The notes: generated by a model from the letters alone, not told the origin. A DNA stretch of 64,000 nt from Labedaea rhizosphaerae (GCF_004362825.1 NZ_SNXZ01000001.1:992001-1056000), one strand, 5' to 3'. Counted from the first letter of the stretch, positions 49,614-60,639 are shown. Numbers and translations are program-made.

Positions 49614-49894
49614 TGGTCATCGTCGCGGGCCGGCTGTACGTCGACGACCGGGACGGCTACCTGGCCGGGTGCTCCGAAGTGGTCGCCCTGGCGCGGCAGG
49701 CGCCGGGCTGCCTGGACTTCAGCGTGTCCGCGGATCTGGTCGAGTCGGACCGGGTGAACGTGTTCGAGCGCTGGGAGTCGCGGGAGGCCGTCGAGGCCTT
49801 CCGCGGCAGCGGCCCGACCTCCGAGCAACTGGCGGCGATCCGCTCGGCGTCGGTGAGCGAGTACGACGTGACCGGCGAGCGCTCCCTGACGTGA
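49613..49894 (+). CDS. ABM-family (antibiotic biosynthesis monooxygenase-like) protein
   Basis: The 93-residue product has the single ferredoxin-like fold of ABM proteins: VIVAGRLYVDDRDGYLAGCSEVVALARQAPGCLDFSVSADLVESDRVNVFERWESREAVEAF by its parts. The ATG shares one base with the dprE2 stop (TGATG). Such small proteins oxidise quinols or simply bind hydrophobic ligands. Its role in a wall operon is unclear. Confidence 0.82.
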   Translation: MVIVAGRLYVDDRDGYLAGCSEVVALARQAPGCLDFSVSADLVESDRVNVFERWESREAVEAFRGSGPTSEQLAAIRSASVSEYDVTGERSLT

Positions 49895-50415
49895 TCTCGG
49901 CGGCCCAGCAGGCGTTGCTGAACCGGTGGCTGTCGGGCGCATCGGTGGTGTGCGACCACAGCTGGGGTCTGGTCGGCACGACCGTCCTGGAGCTGGCCTG
50001 GCTGGACCAGGAGCACAACATCGCGCCCGCGATCGTCCAGCGGACGAGGCGGCTCATCGAGTCGTGGCCGACGCCACCCGCCGTGCTCGTGCCCACCCAC
50101 GGGGACTGGCAGCCGCGCAACTGGCTGGTCCACGAGGGCGTGGTGACCGTGATCGACTTCGGCCGCGCCGCCCTGCGCCCGGCGTACACGGACTTCGAGC
50201 GGCTCGCGGCCCAGCAGTTCCTGGCCGACCCGTCGCTGGAGCCGGCGTTCTTGGCGGGGTACGGCACCGATCCGCGGGAGCGCGAGGCGTGGCCACGGGC
50301 CCAACTCCGCGAGGCTGTCGGCACCGCTGTCTACGCCTTCCGGGTGGGCGATGGGGAGTTCGAGCGGCAAGGCCACCGCATGGTCGCCGACGCCCTACGC
50401 GCCTTTCCTGACTAG
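49891..50415 (+). CDS. truncated aminoglycoside-phosphotransferase-like protein
   Basis: The 174-residue product contains the C-lobe of the APH/choline kinase fold: VPTHGDWQPRNWLVHEG (catalytic Asp and Asn) and VTVIDFGRAALRPAYTDFERLA (metal Asp). The N-lobe with the nucleotide-binding loop and Lys is missing; the gene starts at GTG overlapping the ABM stop. It may be a remnant of a full kinase fused by deletion behind dprE2, or act with another subunit. The reading frame is otherwise intact and well-formed. Confidence 0.7.
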   Translation: MISAAQQALLNRWLSGASVVCDHSWGLVGTTVLELAWLDQEHNIAPAIVQRTRRLIESWPTPPAVLVPTHGDWQPRNWLVHEGVVTVIDFGRAALRPAYTDFERLAAQQFLADPSLEPAFLAGYGTDPREREAWPRAQLREAVGTAVYAFRVGDGEFERQGHRMVADALRAFPD

Positions 50416-50455
50416 CGGCCCGTCGATCCAGGAGCAAGCCGGCTCCGCACGCCCG

Positions 50456-51325
50456 TCACATTGCGGCGAGATATGCCTGCACTGCACCATGCGCGTGAAA
50501 GGCCAGGTCAGCGCGTTGGTCAAGATTCGCATCGGCACCGACGAACCGAGCATAAGAAATGGAACCGTGATGGTTTTCACTGGCGAATGCCGCAGCTAGT
50601 TGGTCGTTTAGGGCGCCGATCGCCGCCGAGTGGCGCTGTGCAGCGTCCTCAGCGATTTCCTGTGCCAGGCCGGCTGGACCTCCAGGCCAAGCGTCCAGCA
50701 ACCAAACCAAGTCGTATGCGTCCTTGTCTTTGTTTCGTTCTACCAATGCCGCCACTTTGGCAGCCATGAAGCCAGCCGGACCAGTTACGGGGAACTCGAA
50801 GTCCATCAGTCCGGCCCCACCGGGAAGTGGCACTGTTCGCTTCACCAGGCGGCGCTCGGCGGTAAGCAACTCACCGGCGTTCAGCGCGAGAGCGGTCAGT
50901 CGGCTACCCATTGTCTGCCGTCCGCGCCCTGGCCGCGGGCGGTACATGCGACCGGCAACGCGACCTTTTCCAGCAGGGCAGAAGAACTCTACTTCCGTTC
51001 CCGAGGGGTGCAGCCAACGGAATGTCACGTCGCTGGGCTCGAATCCGTTCTGCCGCAGCTGGGTCTCCATGCGCTCGTAGCCTTCCGCCCCTTCCTCGAG
51101 GAGGGCGATCGACAGGCACAGGTCCACATCTCGTGTGCCGACGTGCGGCTTCGCGTAGGCCGGGTCCACGACAGGCACGAGCAGTGTCGGCACGAGACCG
51201 CCGATGATCGTCGATCCATCACCGGCGAACCCCAGAACCCGCAGCACGTGCGCGGCCTCTCCCAGGATCCGATCGAGATCATTCGGATTGAAGGCCGTAG
51301 TGTCCCGCCCGCCATTAATAGCCAA
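50456..51325 (-). CDS. AbiEii-like nucleotidyltransferase (toxin of a type IV TA pair)
   Basis: The 289-residue product has the minimal nucleotidyltransferase motif IIGGLVPTLLV...HVGTRDVDLCLS (G63-T-R-D66-V-D68) and the downstream KDAYDLVWLLDAW helix typical of AbiEii/DUF1814 toxins. Such toxins transfer nucleotides to cellular targets (tRNA for the mycobacterial MenT relatives) and stop growth. TTG 51325, six bases after GGAGAG, overlaps the upstream gene by 11 bases. Base composition is less GC-rich than the neighbours, which suggests acquisition. Confidence 0.75.
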   Translation of the reverse strand: MAINGGRDTTAFNPNDLDRILGEAAHVLRVLGFAGDGSTIIGGLVPTLLVPVVDPAYAKPHVGTRDVDLCLSIALLEEGAEGYERMETQLRQNGFEPSDVTFRWLHPSGTEVEFFCPAGKGRVAGRMYRPRPGRGRQTMGSRLTALALNAGELLTAERRLVKRTVPLPGGAGLMDFEFPVTGPAGFMAAKVAALVERNKDKDAYDLVWLLDAWPGGPAGLAQEIAEDAAQRHSAAIGALNDQLAAAFASENHHGSISYARFVGADANLDQRADLAFHAHGAVQAYLAAM

Positions 51326-52319
51326 GCATCACTCTCCGGTACGTGGTGGCAACCTCAGACCCGCGGGGCAAGGACAGCAGATCCAGATACACCCTGACAG
51401 GCGCGGATACGGCTAACCCGTCGATGTCGACCGATCCTTTCCGTCCACTGCCATCCGCATCCGACCAGAGCACGACATTCGCTCCGCGCGGGGTCCGTTT
51501 CATCCCAGCACGCTGCGCTACGGTCGCGAGGTCCTGGTTCGGGTCGATCCACACGTGGACTCTGGTGAACTCTGTCGGACCAAGCTCCGACAACGTCGCA
51601 GCGGCCATCCCGGTCACGGCATAGTCGCAATGAGCTGTTTCCAAACCCTGCACCGCACGATCAAGAATTTCGCGCCCGTTACGCCCGTACACATGGGTGG
51701 CCCACTGCAAAGGTCTTGGACGAGCGGCCGGCTGCTCGGCAAGCCAGTCCAACAGAGCGCCAGGCTCGCGGACTCGGCGGTGACTGGTGGGCCCACTGCC
51801 GACGCTTGTCACCAAATCGGCTTGCTCGAGGGTCGAGAGGATCCGCTGTGCGTGTCCCACAGACAATCCGGCGTCCTCATGCAAGCGCCGCACGGTCCAC
51901 GGTTTCTCTGCATCTGCAAGGATCGTCATCACCGCGCGGACGCCGCCTGGCGGCAACGGTGGAATAGCGCGCTGCGGCTTGTCGGGTTCATTGTCGGTCT
52001 GATCAACATGCGCCAGGTGCAGCACGCCGTCGGCCGCGACCAGGTGCAAGGTGTGCCGGTCACCGAAGGACTGCCCTCGACGTGCCATCTGCGACCGCAA
52101 CCTGCTGCCGAGATTGGCTGCGACCAAGACCTGCTCGGGAGTTAGTTGCGTCGACCGAACTTGCGGCCACGACGCGATCGCCCAACGATGCCGCTGACCG
52201 CCCAGGTGCGCGACGACCTCATCGCCATTGACCGCTACCCGCGCCCAGGGCGCATATTCGACCCAGGCTCGTATGACGGCCGCCTCGGGACTGGCCACTT
52301 CGCGGCTCCGTTCACTCAC
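51315..52319 (-). CDS. AbiEi-like winged-helix antitoxin
   Basis: The 334-residue product has a central winged helix (about 125-190: GVRAVMTILADAEKPWTVRRLHEDAGLSVGHAQRILSTLEQADLV by its parts) and a C-terminal domain with AHCDYAVTGMAAATLSELGP and VYLDLLSLPRGSEVA. This matches type IV antitoxins of the AbiEi group that pair with AbiEii nucleotidyltransferases and repress their own promoter. The GTG at 52319 is the first gene of the pair. A palindrome overlapping the promoter lies just upstream. The N-terminal 120 residues are extra relative to the core family. Confidence 0.72.
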   Translation of the reverse strand: MSERSREVASPEAAVIRAWVEYAPWARVAVNGDEVVAHLGGQRHRWAIASWPQVRSTQLTPEQVLVAANLGSRLRSQMARRGQSFGDRHTLHLVAADGVLHLAHVDQTDNEPDKPQRAIPPLPPGGVRAVMTILADAEKPWTVRRLHEDAGLSVGHAQRILSTLEQADLVTSVGSGPTSHRRVREPGALLDWLAEQPAARPRPLQWATHVYGRNGREILDRAVQGLETAHCDYAVTGMAAATLSELGPTEFTRVHVWIDPNQDLATVAQRAGMKRTPRGANVVLWSDADGSGRKGSVDIDGLAVSAPVRVYLDLLSLPRGSEVATTYRRVMLGY

Positions 52320-52327
52320 AAGCTATC

Positions 52328-52345
52328 GTTCACTATACACTGAAC
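52328..52345 (-). promoter_or_regulatory. palindromic operator over the -10 box of the AbiE-like operon
   Basis: GTTCACTATACACTGAAC is symmetric at its GTTCA/TGAAC ends and contains TATAGT on the minus strand (52337-52332), 12 bases before the antitoxin GTG. More GTGAAC/GTTCAC half-sites stand at about 52310 and 52358. Autoregulation by the AbiEi-like protein is inferred. Confidence 0.55.
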
Positions 52346-52405
52346 ATCAGCTTTCTAGTGAACAGTAGGAGCGCCGGACAGTCCATGCGCCTGTCCGTCC
52401 GACGT

Positions 52406-52535
52406 GGAACACACCCAACGCCAACGGGGGACACACCCGGTCCGAACGTGGGACACACCCGGCGCGAACGTGGGACACACCCCGCGCGAGTGTGGGACAC
52501 GCCCGGTCTGAGCGTGGGACACGCCCGGAGGGTTA
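52406..52535 (+). repeat. array B: six contiguous 22-bp tandem repeats
   Basis: Units start at 52406, 52428, 52450, 52472, 52494 and 52516. As in array A, unit 1 begins GGAACACACCC, units 2-4 GGGACACACCC and units 5-6 GGGACACGCCC, with unit 5 almost identical (GGTCTGA then ACGT or GCGT). Unit 6 has decayed and runs into the ubiA stop (52533). No spacers. Confidence 0.92.
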
Positions 52536-53444
52536 GAGGTAGACGGAGAGGGCGAGGGTGGCTACCCAGGCGGCGCCGAGCACCTGGAGCACTCGGTCGC
52601 GCAGGGCGATCTCTTCGGGTTCGCCCGCGTTGCCGCCGTCGACGTCGACGGCGTAGCGGAGCACGGCGATGGTGAACGGGACCATGGAGATCACCGGCCA
52701 CACGGACCGCGCGTGCTGGTGGATCTCGAAGGCCCACAGGCCGTAGGTCATGATCATGATGGCGGCCGAGGTGGCCCACACGAAGCGCAGGTAGCTCGAC
52801 GAGTACTTCGCCAGCGAGGCGCGGATCTTCGCGCCCGTCTTCTCGAAGAGCAGGATCTCCGCGTACCGCTTCCCGGCCACCATGAACAGCGACCCGAACG
52901 CGGTCACCAGCAGGAACCACTGCGACAACGGGATCCGCGCTGCCACGCCACCGGCGATGGAGCGCAGCAGGAACCCCGACGCCACGATGCACAGGTCGAT
53001 CACCGGCTGGTGCTTCCAGCCCAGGCAGTACCCCAGCTGCACGGCCGCGTACACCGCCAGCACGACGAGCAGCGGCCACCCGGCGAGCAGGCTCACGCCG
53101 AACGACGCCAGGGCCAGGACCACGGCGGTCCCGTAGGCGACGGGCACCGGGACGATGCCCGCGGCGATCGGGCGGTTGCGCTTGGTGGGGTGGGCCCGGT
53201 CGGCTTCGACGTCGATGGCGTCGTTGACCAGGTAGACCGCGGAGGCGATCAGGCAGAAGCTGACGAAGGCGATCCCGCACTTGAGCAGCACGTCGCCGTG
53301 GTGGATCAGGTTGGCGGTGAACGGCGCGGCCAGCACCAGGACGTTCTTGACCCACTGCCTCGGCCGCGCGGTGCGGATGAGGCCGAACAGCATCCCGCCC
53401 GGGCGGCGCTCAGCCTGCTCGGCAACGCCCTCTACCGCACTCAC
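52533..53444 (-). CDS. ubiA: decaprenyl-phosphate phosphoribosyltransferase (DPPR synthase, UbiA family)
   Basis: The 303-residue product has about nine membrane helices, ARPRQWVKNVLVLAAPF near the start, the first Asp-rich motif N74-D-A-I-D78-V-E-A-D82 followed by RAHPTKRNRPIAAG, and a second polar motif near AGKRYAEILLFEKTGAKIR. It joins decaprenyl phosphate to PRPP, the committed step to DPA. It overlaps the PAP2 gene by four bases. The pathway then needs the phosphatase next door and DprE1/DprE2. Confidence 0.93.
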   Translation of the reverse strand: MSAVEGVAEQAERRPGGMLFGLIRTARPRQWVKNVLVLAAPFTANLIHHGDVLLKCGIAFVSFCLIASAVYLVNDAIDVEADRAHPTKRNRPIAAGIVPVPVAYGTAVVLALASFGVSLLAGWPLLVVLAVYAAVQLGYCLGWKHQPVIDLCIVASGFLLRSIAGGVAARIPLSQWFLLVTAFGSLFMVAGKRYAEILLFEKTGAKIRASLAKYSSSYLRFVWATSAAIMIMTYGLWAFEIHQHARSVWPVISMVPFTIAVLRYAVDVDGGNAGEPEEIALRDRVLQVLGAAWVATLALSVYL

Positions 53445-53953
53445 GACCCCTTCTTCCTCCTGCGCAGCTTCCGGCCGACCAGGCCGCCGATCGCCGCGCC
53501 CAGCGCGGAGCCGGCCAGCACGTCGCTCGGGTAGTGCACGCCGAGGACCATCCTCGACACCAGCATCGGCGGCACCAGCAACGGGACCAGCTTCCGCCCG
53601 GTCAGCCGCGAGTACAACACCGCCGCCGCCGTGGTCGACGTCGCGTGCGCCGACGGGAACGACAGCTTGCTCGGCACGCCGACCAGCACGCGCACCGACG
53701 GGTCGTCCGGGCGCCGGCGCCCGACCACGCGCTTGACCACGATCGACGCGGCGTGCGCGGCGACCACGCCGCCCGCCGCGATCAGCCAGTCCTTGCGGCG
53801 CTCACGGTCGACCGCCGCGCCGAGCAGCCCCAGCGCCAACCACCCCGCGCTGTGCTCGCCGAAGAACGACAGGCGCTGCGCCGCCTTCACCACCTGCGGC
53901 GTGGCGATCGCGTTCTGGACCGACGCCAGGGCGGCGGTCTCGGCCTGCGACAC
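53441..53953 (-). CDS. PAP2-family phosphatase (candidate DPPR 5-phosphatase)
   Basis: The 170-residue membrane protein has the three PAP2 motifs: KRVVGRRRP (74-82), PSAHAT (100-105) and SRMVLGVHYPSDV (133-145). Lying between glf and ubiA, as Rv3807c does in mycobacteria, it most likely removes the 5-phosphate from decaprenylphosphoryl-5-phosphoribose. The start is one base after the glf stop region, so translation is coupled. Confidence 0.9.
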   Translation of the reverse strand: MSQAETAALASVQNAIATPQVVKAAQRLSFFGEHSAGWLALGLLGAAVDRERRKDWLIAAGGVVAAHAASIVVKRVVGRRRPDDPSVRVLVGVPSKLSFPSAHATSTTAAAVLYSRLTGRKLVPLLVPPMLVSRMVLGVHYPSDVLAGSALGAAIGGLVGRKLRRRKKGS

Positions 53954-53954
53954 G

Positions 53955-56712
<2,758 letters not shown>

Positions 56713-56744
56713 GTCCAAGGGACGCAGCCGCGCCCGGTTCGGTT

Positions 56745-57602
56745 TCAGAGGTGGGGCAAAACGTCCGCGGCGACGCGTTCCAGGACGTCCTCGCGGCCCG
56801 CGTAGACGCCATCGGGCCGCGGCCAGTGGGTGATCACGTCGGTGAACCCGAGCTCGCGGGCCCGGCCGGCCATGTCCTCGAACACGGCCACGCTGGACAG
56901 CGAGAACACCGGCCCGTCCAGGCTCAGGAACCGGTCGATGTCGGCCCCCAGCTCGTTGAACCGCTCGACCAGCCCCGCGATGCTCCGCCACCAGCTCTCG
57001 TAGTCGTCGGCCTCGCCACCGGTGGTCACCCACGCCTGACCGAACCGCGCGGCGAGCCGCATCGCCTTCGGGCCGTTGGCCGCGATCAGGAACGGGATGC
57101 GCGGCTGCTGCACGCACCCGGGCGCGCTGCGCGCGTCGACCGCCGCGTAGAAGTCGCCGCGGTAGTTGGTGATCTCGTTGCGCAGCAAGGCATCGGTGAG
57201 TTCAACGAACTCCTCGAAGCGTGCCTGGCGCACCTTCGGCGTGGGTTCCGGGTTGCCGAGCACCACGCTGTCGTAGCCGCCGATGCCCCCGCCACCGGAC
57301 CCGATGCCGAGGGTGAACCGGCCGTTCGAGACGTCGTCGAGGGTCAGCAGCTGGCGGGCCAGCGTGACCGGGTGCCGGAAGTTCGGCGACGCCACGTACG
57401 TGCCGAGCCGGATGGTCGAGGTGACCAGGGCGGCCGAGGTCAGCGTGGGGATCGCGTCGAACCACGGGCCGTCGACCAGCGTCCGCCAGCCGAGGTGGTC
57501 GTAGGTCCAGGCGTGGGCGAAGCCGTAGGACTCGGCCGCCTGCCAGCGGGGCCTGGCCTCGGACCAGCGGTGTTCGGGGAGGATCACGATTCCGGCGCGC
57601 AT
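56745..57602 (-). CDS. LLM-class flavin-dependent oxidoreductase (copy 1)
   Basis: The 285-residue luciferase-like TIM-barrel protein begins MRAGIVILPEHRWSEARPRWQAAESYGFAHAWTYDHLGWR by its parts. It has IRLGTYVASPNFRHPVTLARQLLTLDDVSNGRFTLGIGSGG and PRIPFLIAANGPKAMRLAARFGQAWVTTGG. FMN or F420 could be the cofactor; the F420 groups are common in actinomycetes. The ATG lies behind CATGAT plus six bases. It is followed by the lipoprotein gene and preceded by a close paralogue. Confidence 0.85.
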   Translation of the reverse strand: MRAGIVILPEHRWSEARPRWQAAESYGFAHAWTYDHLGWRTLVDGPWFDAIPTLTSAALVTSTIRLGTYVASPNFRHPVTLARQLLTLDDVSNGRFTLGIGSGGGGIGGYDSVVLGNPEPTPKVRQARFEEFVELTDALLRNEITNYRGDFYAAVDARSAPGCVQQPRIPFLIAANGPKAMRLAARFGQAWVTTGGEADDYESWWRSIAGLVERFNELGADIDRFLSLDGPVFSLSSVAVFEDMAGRARELGFTDVITHWPRPDGVYAGREDVLERVAADVLPHL

Positions 57603-57653
57603 GTGCGCATCATGTCAACGCGGGGTGCTCCCGCGCGAACGACATCGGCCCGG

Positions 57654-58544
57654 TCAGCGCCCGGCCAGCTCGGGCAGGACGTCGGCGGCGATGTCCTCCA
57701 GGACCTGCTCGGCGCCGGCGAAGATCCCGTCGTCGCGGGGCCAGGGGGCGACGACGTCGGTGAAGCCGTGTTCGGCCGCGCGGCCGAGTGCGTCGCGGAA
57801 AGCCTCCACCGAGGCCAGGGGGTACTCCGGCGCCGCGTCGAGTTGGAGGAAGCGGGCCGGGCGGCGGGGCTGGCCGACCTCGATCAACGCGTCGGTGAAC
57901 TTCTCCGAAGCCTCGCCGACCGAGCGCCACCAGTCGTCCATGGTCACGTCGGCGCCCCACGCGCCGCCGGTGGTGGCCCAGCCGGTGCCGAAGCGGGCGG
58001 CGATCTTCATGGTCTTCGCGCCGTTCGCGGCGACCACGAAAGGAAGGCGCGGTCGCTGCACGCAGCCGGGCGCGGACCGCGCTTCGTCCACTGTGTAGTA
58101 CTCGCCGTGGAACGTCGTCCGGTCCAAAGTGAGCAGTTGGTCGAGCACCTCGACGAACTCGCCGAACCGCGCGGCGCGCTGGCCCGCCGTAAGTTCCGGC
58201 GAACCCATCACGGTGTTGTCGTAACCCGTTGCGCCACCGGCACCCACGCCGAGGATGAACCGGCCGTCGCTGATGTCGTCCAACGCGGTCAGCTCCCGCG
58301 CGAACGGCACGGGGTGGCGGAAATTGGGTGAGGCAACGAAAGTGCCGAGGTTGATCCGCTCGGTGACCATGGCGGCGGCCGTGAGCGTTGGCACGGCACC
58401 GAACCACGGACCGTCCACCAAGGACCGCCAGCCCAGGTGGTCCATGGTCCAGGCGTGGTCGAAGCCGTAAGACTCGACCGCTTGCCATTTGGGCTCAGCG
58501 GCCCACCAGCGGTGTTCCGGGAGTATCACGATGCCGACACGCAC
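57654..58544 (-). CDS. LLM-class flavin-dependent oxidoreductase (copy 2, tandem paralogue)
   Basis: The 296-residue product is clearly paralogous to the gene at 56745: VRVGIVILPEHRWWAAEPKWQAVESYGFDHAWTMDHLGWRSLVDGPWF by its parts, then ASPNFRHPVPFARELTALDDISDGRFILGVGAGG and RLPFVVAANGAKTMKIAARFGTGW. The GTG at 58544 follows TACCGT plus six bases, so each copy seems to have its own leaderless promoter. The best explanation is tandem duplication. Substrate unknown. Confidence 0.85.
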   Translation of the reverse strand: MRVGIVILPEHRWWAAEPKWQAVESYGFDHAWTMDHLGWRSLVDGPWFGAVPTLTAAAMVTERINLGTFVASPNFRHPVPFARELTALDDISDGRFILGVGAGGATGYDNTVMGSPELTAGQRAARFGEFVEVLDQLLTLDRTTFHGEYYTVDEARSAPGCVQRPRLPFVVAANGAKTMKIAARFGTGWATTGGAWGADVTMDDWWRSVGEASEKFTDALIEVGQPRRPARFLQLDAAPEYPLASVEAFRDALGRAAEHGFTDVVAPWPRDDGIFAGAEQVLEDIAADVLPELAGR

Positions 58545-58626
58545 GCGTGCACGGTAGTGGGCGGTCGCACATGTGCCTACACCTTTGGGGTAAGAATCGC
58601 CGTCACCCGTCAGGGATGATGGGCAC

Positions 58627-59445
58627 GTGCAGAGACCAAGACTCGTTGCGTCCGACGTCGACGGCACCTTGCTCGGCCCGATGGAAGCGCTTTCGGACCG
58701 GACCTTCGACGTGCTCCGGCGTGTCGAGGCCGCCGAGGTGCCGTTCGTGCTGGCCACGGGCCGGCCGCCCCGGTGGATCCCGCCGGTGGCCGTGCCCGCC
58801 CAGCTCACCGGGTACGCCGTCTGCGCGAACGGTGCGGTGCTCTACGACATCGCGGCCGACCGGGTGGTGCGGGTGCATGGTCTGGACCCCCTGCAACTGG
58901 GCGACATCGCGCACGCGCTCGAGCCGGTGCTGCCGGACATGTCGCTGGCCGCCGAGCGGATCGCGGTGGGCGACCCCGCGACCGGCGGCGACGACGTGCC
59001 GTTCGTCACGGAGTTGTCGTATTCGAACCCGTGGGGCAACCGCGAGAACCACAACGTGCCGCGCGCCGAGGTCACCGGCCGGCCCGCGGTGAAGCTGCTG
59101 GTCCGCCACCACGACATGACCAGCGACGAGATGGCCGCGATCGCCCGCGAGGTGCTGGGCGAGGCCTTCGACATCACGTTCTCGACGGGCCGGGGCCTGA
59201 TCGAGGTGTCCGCGCCCGGCGTGACCAAGGCGACGGGCCTGGCGGACGCCGCTGCACGGCTCGAGGTCGATCCGGCGGACGTGATCGCGTTCGGCGACAT
59301 GCCCAACGACGTGCCGATGTTGAAGTGGGCGGGCCAAGGGGTCGCGATGGCCAACGCCCACCCGGAGGCGCTGGCCGCCGCCGACGAGGTGACGGCCTCG
59401 AACGCGGAGGACGGGGTCGCCCAGGTCCTGGAGCGCTGGTTCTAG
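58627..59445 (+). CDS. Cof-type HAD-superfamily phosphatase
   Basis: The 272-residue product has the HAD nucleophile motif ASDVDGTLLG (D10, D12), FVLATGRPPRW (motif II Thr), a C2B-type cap with VKLLVRHHD, the lysine in GVTKATGLADAA, and the metal motif IAFGDMPNDVPMLKWAG. Cof-like proteins hydrolyse sugar phosphates or nucleotide cofactors. The GTG at 58627 follows GATGAT plus six bases. It converges with a small gene; the two stops overlap. Confidence 0.9.
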   Translation: MQRPRLVASDVDGTLLGPMEALSDRTFDVLRRVEAAEVPFVLATGRPPRWIPPVAVPAQLTGYAVCANGAVLYDIAADRVVRVHGLDPLQLGDIAHALEPVLPDMSLAAERIAVGDPATGGDDVPFVTELSYSNPWGNRENHNVPRAEVTGRPAVKLLVRHHDMTSDEMAAIAREVLGEAFDITFSTGRGLIEVSAPGVTKATGLADAAARLEVDPADVIAFGDMPNDVPMLKWAGQGVAMANAHPEALAAADEVTASNAEDGVAQVLERWF

Positions 59446-59669
59446 GCGACCAGGTGGGCGGCGGTGGTGAGGGTCGGGCAGGGCCAGAGCTGGCGGCACG
59501 TGCGGCAGGTGAGGCTGTCGGGGTGGTCGTGCTCGGCGACGAGGGTGCGAATGATGGAAACGAGATTCGGCACCAGCTCTCTAGCGCGCGCTACGTCGCC
59601 TGCGCGGCTTTCGAGTTCGTCGAGGGTGGCGAAGATGGCCTCGCTCATGCCATCGATTTCAATGTTCAT
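59442..59669 (-). CDS. small hypothetical protein with C-terminal cysteines
   Basis: The 75-residue frame encodes a helical N-terminal part (SEAIFATLDELESRAGDVARARELVPNLVSII by its parts) and a tail EHDHPDSLTCRTCRQLWPCPTL with one C-x2-C pair and a third Cys. A zinc-binding tail is possible. The start is ATG 59669 or 59648. It is divergent from the XRE-DUF5753 gene, where such small proteins are often found in actinomycetes. Confidence 0.6.
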   Translation of the reverse strand: MNIEIDGMSEAIFATLDELESRAGDVARARELVPNLVSIIRTLVAEHDHPDSLTCRTCRQLWPCPTLTTAAHLVA

Positions 59670-59731
59670 AGGATGATGACAATGGGTGCCACGCGGGACA
59701 TTCGATAGCCCAATCCGGTGGCAAACTCACA

Positions 59732-59759
59732 TTGACAGGTGGGACAATCGGTTTACTGA
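59732..59759 (+). promoter_or_regulatory. candidate sigma-70-type promoter of the XRE-DUF5753 gene
   Basis: TTGACA (59732-59737) is a perfect -35 hexamer; TACTGA (59754-59759) 16 bases downstream is a plausible -10. The ATG follows at 59764, so the message would be nearly leaderless. Confidence 0.45.
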
Positions 59760-59763
59760 CCTC

Positions 59764-60639
59764 ATGCAGGATCGCGAACCCACCATCCGCGGCAGAGTCC
59801 TCGGCGAAGGATTGCGCCGAGCCATGGCCAACGCCCGGTTGACCGGCAAGGCCGCGGCACACCAACTGGACTGGGACGAGAGCAAGATCTCCCGGATGCT
59901 CTCCGGCAAGCGGCCAGGGTCCGAAGTGGACACAGCCGCGCTGCTGGCCTTGTGCCGGGTGCATGGCGAAGAACGCAACCGCCTGCTCAGCCTCGCTCGC
60001 GACCAGAGCACCCAAGGCCTACTCCGGCAGCACGGCTCGCACCTCCCCAAGGAGGTGGCGGAACTGGTCGAGCACGAGAACCTGGCCGTCGAGCTGATCA
60101 ACTATGAAGGAGTGGGAGTACCGGGGCTCCTTCAGACGGATGAGTATGCGACAGCCGTGATCACGGCCCTCCCGAACGTGCCGAGGTCGGAGATTCAAGA
60201 GCGCGTTGCCATTCGCCTGGCCCGGCAGGCCCTGCTCAGTGCTCCGGGCTCGCGAAACTTCACCTTCTATCTCCACGAGTTCGTGCTACGGCTGCCCGTG
60301 GGCGGGCCCGCGGTTATGTCCGCGCAGTTGCACAAGCTGTTGCAGCTGTCGGTTCGTCTGAACATCACGATCCGTGTGCTCCCAGCAGAGCTTGGCGCAC
60401 ACGCTGCATTTTGTGGCTCATTCATGTTTTTGGAGTTCGCGGATTTCCACCCTGTGATCTACCTGGAATCAGACACTTCGAGCTTGTTCTTGGAGAAGCA
60501 AGAAGAATCCACCGCTTACCGTCAGATCATTGCTTCGCTAGCAGGCAACGCGCTCGATGTGGGACAATCGCGAGAGCTCATTTCCCAGGTCGCGGTTGAG
60601 CTGTATGCGGATGGAGACGATCACTATGACCTCACCTGA
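59764..60639 (+). CDS. XRE-family regulator with DUF5753 domain
   Basis: The 291-residue product has a helix-turn-helix at about 12-65 (LRRAMANARLTGKAAAHQLDWDESKISRMLSGKR by its parts) and a DUF5753 domain from about 95, with LINYEGVGVPGLLQTDEYATAVI, RQALLSAPGSRNFTFYLHEFVLR and HAAFCGSFMFLEFADFHPVIYLES by their parts. These regulators occur in many copies in actinomycetes, each beside a DUF397 gene, and affect development and antibiotic production. The stop overlaps the DUF397 start by 14 bases. Confidence 0.92.
   Translation: MQDREPTIRGRVLGEGLRRAMANARLTGKAAAHQLDWDESKISRMLSGKRPGSEVDTAALLALCRVHGEERNRLLSLARDQSTQGLLRQHGSHLPKEVAELVEHENLAVELINYEGVGVPGLLQTDEYATAVITALPNVPRSEIQERVAIRLARQALLSAPGSRNFTFYLHEFVLRLPVGGPAVMSAQLHKLLQLSVRLNITIRVLPAELGAHAAFCGSFMFLEFADFHPVIYLESDTSSLFLEKQEESTAYRQIIASLAGNALDVGQSRELISQVAVELYADGDDHYDLT

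Noticed and set aside
51025-51315. 96-codon gene starting with ATG right after the antitoxin stop
   Set aside because: Out of frame with the nucleotidyltransferase motifs; the TTG at 51325 with GGAGAG gives the real toxin frame.
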